A stretch of 64,000 bases of DNA from contig FMBT01000334.1 of assembly GCA_900095095.1 (NCBI GenBank), positions 1 through 64,000 of the forward strand, read 5' to 3'. A program made the translations under genes and the position numbers. Shown here piece after piece: positions 1 through 9,556 of the stretch (the first letter of the stretch is position 1; each line of letters begins with the position of its first letter). This DNA is from Fragilariopsis cylindrus CCMP1102 (lineage: Eukaryota > Bacillariophyta > Bacillariophyceae > Bacillariales > Bacillariaceae). Under the pieces are notes generated by a model. That model was not told the DNA's origin, searched no databases, and worked only from the letters and a program-made list of their open reading frames with translations.

Positions 1-1
1 A

Positions 2-124
2 CGAAGGCAACAATTAGAAAATGGTGACTGTAAGGAAGAAGAAGATAATGATGACGATGATTCCATTCAAGAATGTGGAAATTTTTTCTCAGGAAACAAT
101 GAAGAGGAAGGTGGTGATTATTGA
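2..124 (+). CDS. C-terminal end of an acidic protein, cut by the window edge
   Basis: The frame beginning at base 2 is open from the window edge to a TGA at 122-124 and gives about 40 residues. They are acidic, with an EEEDNDDDD run and a final EEEGGDY. The acid-rich composition matches the low-complexity tails of other genes in this window. No domain is visible and the 5' part lies outside, so no function can be given. The upstream part must be read to confirm that this is a real exon and not a chance open stretch. Confidence 0.5.
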   Translation, partial: RRQQLENGDCKEEEDNDDDDSIQECGNFFSGNNEEEGGDY

Positions 125-2258
125 AGACATATTCTTTCCTTTTCAAATGTAAATTAATTATTAGAAAACCTATACACTATTTTACTCAGATAAAACGACT
201 ATTGGAATACTTCTAGCTATTCAATGCACACAAAATGAATTGGAATGAGTTCTATGAAAGCCAATAAGTCTTACGAAAAATACCATACCAAAATAACAAA
301 TAAATTTGAATTTTGTATCATTTTTGGAAATTTCACCTTGTACTGTGCTCGTGCTTAGAGCAACAGCAACCAACCAACCTGCTTACCTGCTATTTATCCT
401 GCTTTGTCTGTGTGCATAAATCAAATTTTGGGAAATTAAAGACCTTTGCATAGAAAATTTCTGACAGTTTTATCCTTGCATTGTTAGGTAGGACAGAAAT
501 ACTTGAACTTCTTCCTTGATGTATCACTTTAGTCATCATCAACCTTTTTGCAATATATTTTTGTAGGCACCCAACTTGTACCTCCAAAACAGTCTCCCAC
601 ACCACCATTTGTGCAGAGGAAGGTTAGAATTTTGCTTGCTTTTAGTGGTGTTGACTGTGATGGGGTAGGAAGAAACTTGGTTCTTTGGCCAATTGATTTT
701 TTAGTTACCTGTAGCAGAACCGTACTGAGAAAGCACAAGAATGTTATGTATGCTTATTTTATCTTTCTTATTTAGGCAATGTGGAGGTTTCGTGAGCTCT
801 ACCTACCTAGCACCAAAAGCAGAGGAACACATACATTATATTTCTTGTTACATCAAAAAATCTAGAGATAGAGAGATGCAAAAATAATAACTATCAGATA
901 ATATCCTTACTTTTTTTAGAAGTGGAACAATAAGTATCAGGGAATAATATACCTACCTTTTAAGCTTCAATCAGATGTTATTGATGGAAATTACAGGTTT
1001 TTTAGAGGGGGATTTTTTTTCTGTACCAAGACTAACAACATTTTTGTCTAGGTGAGAAATGCTAATGGATAGAGACTATGAATGCAAGGAATATCTCATT
1101 GTTAGCCTTTTGCTATTGTTTTTTGTTTATCTTCCAGTCAGTCATTGTATTTATTTCTTCTCCCTCTCTTTCTCTTTTTTTTAATCATCTGTGATTGATA
1201 GTGTCTTTAATTAAAAAGTGCTTCTCCGTGTACATAGGGAATGTAGTATATAGTATGTGTCAAAGTACATATCTTGTGCTTCTTAGGCAATTTTACAACA
1301 ATCTTTGTTTTGATAAAGGAAACTATTTTATAATGTATGGCAGTAATGGAATAACCCTGTACTAGTACTTTTTACTTTAGTAGAACAATGTATTTGTAAT
1401 GTGGTATCAAACAAAAGAGACACAGACCTGGTTGTGTACTCAGAGTCAAATCTACAATCATGTCTAATACACTTCTTGATTGGTAGTTGGTTGAAACATT
1501 TCGGCTTGCTATAGCCATAATCAGTCACAGAGCTTCACTGTAAAACATCCTTTTCAGAGCATAAAAGAAAAGTAAGGCCAAAAGAAAGATACCTAATGGC
1601 AACAGTTGCAGTTCTTGTATAGTTGCTGCATCATCTAGCTTGTAGAAATTATGGGATCATTGGATCTGTTCTAAAGTAATGTGAGTTTGGTCTGACGGCT
1701 ATGAGGAATTACGGATAACCGTTATATAACGGTCTAGATAGTGACAATACAGTTGGGATTTCAACATACATAGTATTATGCTGTCTTAACACTCTCCTCA
1801 TGGCTGTTATTGGTGTTACTTTCCTGATAGTAAAAGCAACCAATGTGGTTAATGGATCTGCTGTTATCGAAAAAGAAGATACTCTAGAAGGGTTAGAAAC
1901 CATCTGTTTCGTTGTTCTGGCAGTTTCCAACTGGTTCGTTGCAATGGAAGATCAAATTCCAATTTCATTAGAAGACAACAGTGACGAGCACAAAAAAAAA
2001 AGAAGAGCTACAAGTATACGAGTCAATGACTTGAGAACGGCGAAACAAAGAGAACCTTAATGCTTATTTTAAATTGAATTTTTTTGATATTATTTTAATT
2101 TATTGTTCCATTGATTGCCTTCCAACATCATGACTATAACAGTTTTGCAAGCTACAGGGCGTGTTTGACCTGGGTCTGCTATCTGTCAATGTTTACGGAG
2201 TGTTCTAGGAGCAAATTTGGAGCTAAACCATACTGAGGAATATTTCATCCACATGCTG

Positions 2259-2292
<34 letters not shown>

Positions 2293-2439
2293 GGAGGGTT
2301 TACCCCCTATTAAGAAAGACGAAAGATAGAAAATTTAGGAGTCTTCGGCACACTTTGCGACAGATATTAATTATTTATTATTTATTTATATGTTTATATA
2401 TTTAGATGTACTATCTTATCTTGTGTATCAATCTAATCT
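125..2439. other. Gene-poor stretch with poly-G tract and weak ORFs
   Basis: No convincing gene is seen here. The longest open frames (1800-2060 plus, 86 codons; 1709-1930 minus, 73 codons) overlap antisense and show no recognisable domain. A perfect 16-bp palindrome lies at 1718-1733. On the minus strand near 1785-1800 a purine-rich stretch is followed by TGTTAAGACAGC, which faintly resembles a polypurine tract and the start of an LTR. That is too little to call an element. The 3' end of the glycosylase gene lies just beyond. Confidence 0.5.
2261..2290 (+). repeat. Poly-G tract, 30 bp
   Basis: An uninterrupted run of 30 G, the longest of five poly-G/poly-C tracts in the window. It lies outside any credible gene, about 150 bp beyond the 3' end of the glycosylase gene. 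Confidence 0.95.
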
Positions 2440-3661
2440 TTATATTGATACCCTCCTGGTCGGTTTTTTAAAACGTTCATATGCTAATTTCCATTCTTGA
2501 CTATTATCGGGATGATCAATAACCATACCTATTGATTGCATCATAGAATAACATGTTGTTGGTCCAACAAATTTGAATCCCCATTGTTCTTTCAGTGCCT
2601 TACTCATTGCATAACTTTCTAATGAAGTACTATTTTCATGATTATTACGATTATTATCTTTATCTTTACTAGTAGCAATATTCTTCCTTTTCTTTCTTAT
2701 GATTGGTTTATCATCGATAAAACTCCATATAAATTTATCAAATACATCCTTATTATTGTTGTTGTCGTTGTCGTTGTCGTCTTTGTCATCATCTTCACCT
2801 TCCTGTTTTCGTTTTTGTCGCATTTGTTGTATACATCGTGCATTATGTATAATTGATTCAATTTTACCTTTATGACGTATTACAATATCATTTCTATTAC
2901 TTGAAGTACTAGGAGTTGTATCTAATATCTGTTGTACATCATTGGATGTCATTGCAGCAACTTTATTTATATCAAAATTATGAAATGTTTTACGATATGC
3001 ATTCCGTTTACGTAATATTGTTAACCATGACAATCCAGCTTGTTGTCCTTCTAAAGATAATTTTTCAAATATTTGTTCATCACCTCTCTTTAATTGATTT
3101 TATTTTGTTTAAAAAATGAAGAGGCAGGGGCAACGTAGCAGCAGCAGCAGAAGAAGAAAAATCATGTAAGAACAGCAAGAAAGAGAGAGAGAGAAAGAGA
3201 GATGGAACGAAATATTGACAAGATTTGCAAGTCTTCGTCTTCTTCTTTCCTTACCTACTTTTACTTACCTTCTCAAATCCCCATTCCGTTCTCATATATC
3301 GATCATATTCTTCATCACCTCTTGTAAATAAAATTCGATACCATGGTACCTCCTCCTCCTCCTCCTCCTTCAGCTCCTCTTTCTGCTCATCATTTTGATT
3401 TTGATTTTGCTTATTACATTCATCAATTCTTCTTTTACTTTTCAGTCTTTTGTTTCTTTTGATGTTATCTTCTTTGGGTGACGACGACGATTCTTCTTCT
3501 TCTTCCATTCCCTTGACTACTTGTCGTCTATCGTCTTGACTGCTATAATTCTTTTCATTTTGTTGTTGCTGTAGTCGTGGTCGCTGTCTTTTTATTCGTT
3601 GACTACCGCTAATGTCACTACTTCTTCTACTACTTCTACTTGTGCTACTTCTCGTTTTCAT
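2440..3661 (-). CDS. TAG: DNA-3-methyladenine glycosylase I (Tag-like), two exons
   Basis: Base-excision repair enzyme that removes 3-methyladenine from alkylated DNA. Exon 1 is 3661-3269 (131 codons) and exon 2 is 3087-2440. The 181-bp intron starts GTAAGT and ends AAAG; the join is in phase 0 and gives 345 aa. After about 100 low-complexity residues comes VPWYRILF...MRTEWGFEK, then RGDEQIFEKLSLEGQQAGLSW across the junction, then LTILRKRNAYRKTFHNFD and GFKFVGPTTCYSMMQSIGM. The catalytic-pocket Glu (about residue 144, in LEGQQ) and Trp (about 152, in GLSW) of the family are present. Odd point: bacterial Tag binds zinc through two Cys and two His; here the N-terminal Cys and the His before EWG are absent and DH is followed by PDNSQEW without Cys, so the zinc site looks lost. 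An Asp/Asn-rich insert (about residues 205-225) interrupts the domain. Confidence 0.88.
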
Positions 3662-4265
3662 GGTAAACTTATATCGTTGGGCAATGTGTTGCTGTCGTGG
3701 TGTAAGTACAATAGTGTTCTGTTCTGTCGTTTTATCATTGATCGAAAGATGATTGCGATCTTTTTTTTGTGAATGAATTTTTCATAGCAACTTCACTCCC
3801 GCATGACTAACTTAGATTTTTAGAAATGATTATTAGCTAACTTATCATGAATGTTCCAGACTGACTTCAACAAAAGCGAATATAACAATATATCATATCA
3901 GACATTAGAAAACCTATACCACTGAAAATCGTTCACCATCATTTAGTCGCAATTTCATGTTTTTGTTTGTATGGATACATTTAGTGTGCTGAAGACTGGC
4001 AACTTTGTAGGCACGCCTAAACAGATGAAGATGTATCCGCTATACTGCTTGGATTTAAATATAGTCGCATGTAGGTTTGAATTTTTATTATTAATATTCG
4101 TTTTATACTAACTATTTCTATAGAACTTCCTCCGGTCAACGCTTATTGACCGCATGCTATCGGTTGAAAATATCAATTCTTTACAAAACTGGGACTGTTG
4201 TTGTTCCTTGTGCCGGTGTAAGTGCACCCTCTTCGTCCATGGTGATCGCAGACGGTCTACCCTCG
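3662..4265. other. Intergenic stretch with the 5' copy of a 79-bp duplication
   Basis: No gene is seen between the glycosylase start and the 3' end of the next minus-strand gene. Its right part holds most of a 79-bp segment (4200-4278) that reappears at 4909-4987 inside the neighbouring coding region. Confidence 0.5.
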
Positions 4266-4278
4266 TCATCCGATGTAG
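4200..4278 (+). repeat. 79-bp direct duplication, copy 1 (copy 2 at 4909-4987)
   Basis: Bases 4200-4278 match 4909-4987 at 77 of 79 positions, in the same orientation. Copy 2 lies in frame within the membrane-protein gene. Copy 1 overlaps that gene's last codons and stop at 4266-4278 and continues into its 3' flank. The C-terminal residues of the protein therefore appear to come from the duplicated piece. Confidence 0.9.
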
Positions 4279-5204
4279 TTATTACAACCGAGATAATCAT
4301 GAATACCTAAGGCACCGGCCGCACAAACGACGGTCCCCCATGCCGCAAAGTAACCATTCCCAGTTTTGGTAAAGGGATTGAGAAAGGTCAACAAACAGGC
4401 ACCGACAAAATTCCACAAAAACAAAAGGACGTGAATGAATTTCCCATTATTCAAATAGAATTCTTTGTGACACATCTTGAGGACACCCAGGAGGGAAATG
4501 ACTAGGGTCATACACGGATAGGCAATAGCATAACCACGCCAGACATCGGATTTCCACATGGGTGGACCTTTCCACGACACCACCGCCACCAATAAGACCA
4601 CAGAGGAAACCAGCATCCCTACGAGTGGCAAACGCATCTGATTGATCCTATTTTCCTCTCTAACTATTCTGTCTTTCTCCATGTCTTTACGCATCTGATT
4701 GATCCTATTTTCCTCTCTAACTATTCTGTCTTTCTCCATGTCTTTACGCATCTGATTGATCCCAATTTCCTCTCTAACTATTCTGTCTTTCTCCATGTCT
4801 TTAAACTGCGTTGTTATTTGAGTCATCATTGTCTGTTGGTCGATTGAAAGACCTGAATTAATTGTAGCTATTGTCCGCGTATCCTGCGGTGTTATCATCG
4901 GTGGTGGTGTTGTTCCTTGTGCCGGTGTAAGTGTACCCTCTTCGTCCATGGTGATCGCAGACGGTCTACCCTCGCCATCCGATGTAGCGGATTGCTTCTT
5001 CTTCTTCTTCCTCCTCTTCTTCTTGTCGTCGCCGCCACTGCCTTCTGTAGTTGCTACTGCTGTTGTTTCGTTATCGTTATCACCAGCAGCAGCAGCCGCC
5101 ACCGTGCCTGATGAATTTGTTGTGTCGTTCTTCGTTACCGCGGTTGCGGGTGCTTCGCCGCCGGTCTCAATATCTTGCTCCTCGTCCGGTTTGCTAGTCG
5201 TCAT
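4266..5204 (-). CDS. Membrane protein with three 19-residue coiled repeats, function unknown
   Basis: 312 aa from ATG at 5204. Residues 1-115 are low complexity with a basic cluster (KKKRRKKKKK). Residues about 134-190 hold three tandem copies of KDMEKDRIVREENRINQMR, a charged segment that could form a coiled coil. The last 120 residues contain about four hydrophobic segments (LVGMLVSSVVLLVAVVSW; the IAYPCMTLVISLLGVL stretch; FIHVLLFLWNFVGACLL; the YFAAWGTVVCAAGALGI stretch), with the phrase TGNGYFAAWG between the last two. I believe similar 'NGYFAAW' four-helix membrane proteins recur in diatoms, but I assign no function. The topology suggests a long soluble N-terminus on a four-helix bundle. 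The last few residues lie in a duplicated DNA segment, so the ancestral C-terminus may have been longer. Confidence 0.75.
   Translation of the reverse strand: MTTSKPDEEQDIETGGEAPATAVTKNDTTNSSGTVAAAAAGDNDNETTAVATTEGSGGDDKKKRRKKKKKQSATSDGEGRPSAITMDEEGTLTPAQGTTPPPMITPQDTRTIATINSGLSIDQQTMMTQITTQFKDMEKDRIVREEIGINQMRKDMEKDRIVREENRINQMRKDMEKDRIVREENRINQMRLPLVGMLVSSVVLLVAVVSWKGPPMWKSDVWRGYAIAYPCMTLVISLLGVLKMCHKEFYLNNGKFIHVLLFLWNFVGACLLTFLNPFTKTGNGYFAAWGTVVCAAGALGIHDYLGCNNYIG
4632..4802 (+). repeat. Three tandem 57-bp units inside the membrane-protein gene
   Basis: Units start at 4632, 4689 and 4746 and are exactly 57 bp, so the reading frame is kept. They encode the 19-residue charged repeat. The unit nearest the gene's start differs at a few positions (EEIGINQMR rather than EENRINQMR); the other two are nearly identical, so the expansion is recent. 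Confidence 0.95.
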
Positions 5205-5911
5205 GGTACTAGTACTGCGAACGATAATATGAATTGATGTTTCTATTATAATATGAATGATAGATTCAACGACAAAGCTGCACTTTTTTGTTCAATCATC
5301 GTAACCATATTAAAACGGTTCACAGATAGAGCAGGCTGGCACATGATTACAAAGCTACCGGAGAGTTATTACTGCCTCTATCGTATAATTTTCATTCATT
5401 ACTTGTATCGAATTAATTTGAATTACGCATCATTATTATTTAATCTTATTTGCTTCACCGACCGCGGATCAAGTTGAAGTTGGTCGCGAATATAAGTACT
5501 GTACAGCATTTTTTAAGAATATATCGACGTGTGCCCGTGTACTGTAAATAAATGTACAAATATGGCTGTTCTTGTCCTTCTAGTTTTTAATTAATGGGAT
5601 CTGCATCCGATCAGATAAATAATATAAGAAAGTGGGATTAATCTTGAATTATTTTGTACATAATGCAATCTATCTTACTTTTTATCATTCATTATAATTA
5701 ATTCTTCAATTAGCATAATATATCGACGTGTGCAGGGTGCGTGCCAGTTAATTGCCTCTTTTCAGTGCTCGATTTAATTTCTGACTGTTGATACAGGTAC
5801 GGTAGTTGCACGCTGCCTGACACTACAATTTTAGGTTTTGACACAATAAATTGCCGTCCTTTTTTTCAATTTTTTTTCAAACAAACCAACAAACAGGAAC
5901 AATAAGCAACC
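5205..5911. promoter_or_regulatory. Divergent intergenic region with an exact 17-bp direct repeat
   Basis: About 700 bp between two divergent starts. The sequence AATATATCGACGTGTGC occurs exactly at 5518-5534 and 5717-5733 in the same orientation. It contains an ACGT core of the kind bound by bZIP factors. The second copy is about 180 bp upstream of the SDR start. A regulatory role is inference from position and exact repetition. Confidence 0.4.
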
Positions 5912-6892
5912 ATGGGTCAAGCTTCATCCAAGAAAAGTACCAAGCTTTATGATGCTTTCGTTGAGAAACTTCCCTCGTTGGAAGGCAAGACAATAGTCAT
6001 CACGGGCACTACTACCGGTACTGGCAACATTGCGGCCCATACGTTTGTCAAAAAGGGCGCCACGAATGTGATTTTGCTGAATCGACCTTCCGCACGTGCC
6101 AAAAAGGTACAAAGTGAAATTGCTGCCGAAGCCGGCAACAAGACCAATGTCGAACACGTGGATTGTGACCTTCAAGATTTGGATTCCGTTCGCAAGGCTG
6201 TGGAAACAATCCAAGAAAAATATGAGGAATTGGATATTCTTTGCTGCAACGCCGGTATTATGGCCACGGAAGACACAGCCACCAAGCAAGGGTATGACAC
6301 CCAGATGCAAACCAATCAGTTGAGTCATTTCCTCTTGGTCAAGGAACTGTACCCATTGTTGAAAAAGGCTCAAGAATTGCGCGGCAAAGCCGTTGTGGCG
6401 ATGCACTCGTCGGATTTGCGCAAAAGCGCGAAAAAGGGTATGGACGCTAAGTATATGGGCAAAAATGGCGGAGATCTTGGAGGTAACGATACTGCTATGC
6501 CCAAGGGCGCCAATTGGGCCCGGTACTATCAATCCAAGCTAGCCAATACTTGTTTTGCCGTAGAATTAGGTGAAAAATTTGGTGATTCCGGTTTGATTGC
6601 GACAGCTGCCGCACCAGGAGTAGCGGCGACCGGTCTGCAAAAAAACTCTTCTTCTATGACGGGCGACGAAGCATTTATTCGATACCTCGCACAATCCGCT
6701 GAAGACGGAGCTATGCCCATTATAGCTGCATGTGTATTGGTCGAAGCAAATGGCGAATTTTGGGACCCAAAATGGGGCCTTTTTGGTAAAGCCAAGAAGA
6801 AAAAATATCACAAACAAGATTTGGATGAGAACAACCGTAAAATCGTATGGGAAGGTTGCGAAGAAGCGGTTGGAAAATTCGAAATTGCTTGA
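5912..6892 (+). CDS. Short-chain dehydrogenase/reductase, retinol-dehydrogenase-like
   Basis: 326 aa, no intron. NAD(P)-dependent oxidoreductase with a Rossmann fold: TGTTTGTG cofactor motif at about residues 31-38, CNAGIM at 112-117, the catalytic Ser in MHSSD near 166, and YYQSK with Tyr205/Lys209. This layout is that of the retinol dehydrogenase/WW-oxidoreductase/protochlorophyllide-reductase-like branch; the substrate cannot be read. The N-terminus MGQASS fits an N-myristoylation site, so membrane attachment is possible (inference). ATG at 5912 has the context CAACCATGG and is the first in frame. The C-terminus has a Lys-rich loop (KAKKKKYH). Codons are more GC-rich and less repetitive than in the neighbours. 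Confidence 0.88.
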   Translation: MGQASSKKSTKLYDAFVEKLPSLEGKTIVITGTTTGTGNIAAHTFVKKGATNVILLNRPSARAKKVQSEIAAEAGNKTNVEHVDCDLQDLDSVRKAVETIQEKYEELDILCCNAGIMATEDTATKQGYDTQMQTNQLSHFLLVKELYPLLKKAQELRGKAVVAMHSSDLRKSAKKGMDAKYMGKNGGDLGGNDTAMPKGANWARYYQSKLANTCFAVELGEKFGDSGLIATAAAPGVAATGLQKNSSSMTGDEAFIRYLAQSAEDGAMPIIAACVLVEANGEFWDPKWGLFGKAKKKKYHKQDLDENNRKIVWEGCEEAVGKFEIA

Positions 6893-7238
6893 TGTCAGTG
6901 ATTTGATTCGTATACTTTTAAACAATCTTCCTTTACGTGTCTCGATGATGTTATGGTGAGCGGAACTCCAAATTTGTTCCTAGAATTATGGTTGTTTCCT
7001 CATATCACATGGCCATTATACCTTGCCTACTTCTACTCTACTATTCTATAGATAGTGGATACAATTAATTGTGTGCTAATTAAATAAATTATCTATTCCT
7101 AATTTTGGTTCAAACCACAAGCAGTCCCGGTACAGGGCATATTAGTCACAACTATACATATTGACAAACAAGTAGGATGAGACCAAAATAAACTCTTTTT
7201 TAGATCTAAATATCACCCACATACTTATACTTTTTATA
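6893..7238. other. Convergent intergenic spacer
   Basis: About 350 bp between the 3' ends of the SDR gene and the Cys-rich gene. AT-rich; I see no gene or repeat in it. Confidence 0.6.
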
Positions 7239-8837
7239 TTATCCAACATGAGGGATATACATTACGAGATGATCACCAAGATCATCTTCATCATCGTTAG
7301 ATTCAACGTAAATACGAATACGATCAAAACGAAGATCTTTTGTTACAGGTGATCCATCTTCGATGATAATGATATCGAATTTTCCTCTTGGCCATTGATC
7401 TAATATTTGGTTTTTGACATCTTTTCCAGTCAAACCACTTTTGGGACCGTATTGTGGAAATTTTTCACCGAGTCGAGGTAAAGGTAAAATGGGTTCAATA
7501 CTATCCTCAATATTAACAGCATCACATGCCGTTACTCCACAACTATAACCACCATTTTCTTTGTTGCATTTACTATTACAAAATCCACCACTAGCACCAA
7601 TCGTGATCACATCTTTACCAGCTGGGAACCATTGACATGTCGGTTGGACTTGTGTGGTTAGTCCCTTAAGTAATTTCAATTTAGTTTTGGTACATTCATA
7701 ACAATTTATATGTGACTTGGATTGACATAATTTACTATTTTGTGCATCTAGGTCATTATCATCAGGGTCAACATCATCACATGTTGTTACTCCGCAGTCT
7801 CCTTCAGACGTACATTTACTATTACAAAATCCACCACTAGCACCAATCGTGATCACACCTTTATCAGCTGGGAACCATTTACATGTCGGTTGGACTTGTG
7901 TGCTTAGTCCATCAGGTAATTTCAATTTAGTTTGAGTACAATAATTACAATTTATATGTGACTTGGATTGACATAATTTACTATTTTGTTCCTCTAGGTC
8001 ATTATCATCATCATCAATATCATCACATGTTGTTACTCCGCAGTCTCCTTCAGACGTACATTCAAGATCACAAGAACCACCACTACCACCAATCGTGATA
8101 TCAGCTGGAAACCATTTACACTTCGGTTGGACTGCTTTCGTTTGTCCATTAGGTGATTTCAATTTAGTTTGATTACATTCATTACAATTTAATTGTGACG
8201 TATTCGATTGACATAATTCACTATTCTTTTCCTTTACTTTGATTGCTCTACAAATCGATTTAGATATAATTTTAGATTTTAGTCCTCCAGTACAAAAACC
8301 AGCATCTTGTTGTGTTGATGAACAGGAAGAAACACATTCATTGGTGTCCGGTACCCAAGAACATCCTTCTTTATTCGTCTTCTTTTTCTTCTTATAATTA
8401 TTAGATAAACAACCTTTACAATTATTTCCTGAATAATCCGAACACGATTTAGTAGGAGTAGGTCGTGGAGCTGAAAACGATTTCTTTAATTTTTTACAGA
8501 TTTTTTGATTTTTTCGTTTCCATTTCTTCTTTTTCATTTTACTTCTTTTTTCAGCATCCACACCAGTAGCACAACTTGGAAGTAGACTACTACTTACTGA
8601 TTGAATTTCAGTATTGCATTGACTATCAGCATTATCGGCATCAATACAAGTACCTACTGGATTTCCAATTATATTATTTACTATAATCCAAGTACAATTC
8701 TTATTAGGATTAGCATTAAAACATTTACTACATGTTGTTTGTTTTTCGCATTTCGATGCTGGTGCTGCTGAAGTTGTTGCAATAATTGTAGCAACAACGA
8801 ATAATAATCGTTTCAACAGAATTAAAAGCATCGTCAT
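7239..8837 (-). CDS. Secreted Cys-rich repeat protein ending in a potato-inhibitor-I domain
   Basis: 532 aa. Residues 1-25 form a signal peptide (hydrophobic core LLFVVATIIATTSA). Two Cys-rich modules follow (C..C......C.W pattern, PSI-like), separated by a Lys-rich basic stretch, then three tandem repeats of about 80 residues. Each repeat runs from an LCQS start through an NC.(E/Y)C.(Q/K)TKLK segment, (K/Q)WFPA and G(A/G)SGG to CGVT(T/A)CD, joined by acidic DDDDNDL linkers. The last about 75 residues match the chymotrypsin/subtilisin inhibitor fold (MEROPS I13): GLTGKDVKNQIL, then SPVTKDLRFDRIRIYV, then YIPHVG. By alignment to that family the reactive bond is Lys-Asp in VTKD, which predicts action on a trypsin- or subtilisin-like protease. 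The combination suggests an extracellular or cell-surface inhibitor; the family match is by eye. No N-terminal or internal break is seen. Confidence 0.8.
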   Translation of the reverse strand: MTMLLILLKRLLFVVATIIATTSAAPASKCEKQTTCSKCFNANPNKNCTWIIVNNIIGNPVGTCIDADNADSQCNTEIQSVSSSLLPSCATGVDAEKRSKMKKKKWKRKNQKICKKLKKSFSAPRPTPTKSCSDYSGNNCKGCLSNNYKKKKKTNKEGCSWVPDTNECVSSCSSTQQDAGFCTGGLKSKIISKSICRAIKVKEKNSELCQSNTSQLNCNECNQTKLKSPNGQTKAVQPKCKWFPADITIGGSGGSCDLECTSEGDCGVTTCDDIDDDDNDLEEQNSKLCQSKSHINCNYCTQTKLKLPDGLSTQVQPTCKWFPADKGVITIGASGGFCNSKCTSEGDCGVTTCDDVDPDDNDLDAQNSKLCQSKSHINCYECTKTKLKLLKGLTTQVQPTCQWFPAGKDVITIGASGGFCNSKCNKENGGYSCGVTACDAVNIEDSIEPILPLPRLGEKFPQYGPKSGLTGKDVKNQILDQWPRGKFDIIIIEDGSPVTKDLRFDRIRIYVESNDDEDDLGDHLVMYIPHVG

Positions 8838-9556
8838 CGTGTGGTACTTACTGTACAGTAACTGCTAAACTGGTACTTGTATGAGAGAAAGATAAAAAGT
8901 AGCCGTGTTCTTATCTATATTATGATAACAAATATGACAACTCTAGATCTCAACTCCTGCAATGGTACTTGCGCTTGTACCTCCGCTGGTGATATGGATG
9001 GTAACGCAAGAGGTGCAACTTGAAGATACTCTCCTTTCTGTTCGTGAGAGCTACCTACAGCGTTCGTTACCGTACTAGTAAATGTTGGGGGTAGAATTGT
9101 ATCGCGTAACGGTCGATGCATTTCTCTGGGCCTGGATTAATGGATTGGTCAATGATTGATTGATGGATTGATGATTGATTGCATTGTTTTAATTTATTCC
9201 TTCATTCAACGATACCAGATGATGTCTTAGACGTATGGATATATTTGTTTCTACGATTCAAAAATGACTGAAGGTACCATAAACAGGTTATTTTTAGTAC
9301 TCGTTTACACATGACCGAATTCGTATACTGTATTTACATGCTCTTCAACAACTGACATATTCGAAAAAATGAAAGGACCGACTCACTCATCCGGGACTCA
9401 CGAATTACGAATAACGAACAACAGCACATCAATTCTCAACATAATGTCAATCTCAAGAAGAAGTCTACATACTAAGTACATTCATTCGACAACAACAACA
9501 GCAATTTAAGGCAATACGAACTAGCGATAGAGTACTAATAGAACTGACAGTGAACT
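8838..9556. other. Divergent intergenic region
   Basis: About 720 bp upstream of both the Cys-rich gene and the second SDR gene. It holds a 68-codon minus frame (8915-9121) with no recognisable features, and TGATTGAT-type simple repeats near 9140-9180. A segment around 9377-9405 resembles the reverse complement of 16182-16210, but only over some 25 bp. Confidence 0.5.

Noticed and set aside
1785-1800. Polypurine tract/LTR start on the minus strand (TGTTAAGACAGC)
   Set aside because: No matching far end, primer-binding site or coding remnant could be found.
2217-2405. 62-residue ORF across the poly-G tract
   Set aside because: It is open only because GGG codons cannot form stops; flanks show no coding character.
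5924-6532. 202-codon minus-strand frame opposite the SDR gene
   Set aside because: Shadow of a GC-richer real gene; the plus strand has all SDR motifs.
8915-9121. 68-residue minus-strand ORF
   Set aside because: No domain, no context, ordinary composition for non-coding DNA here.
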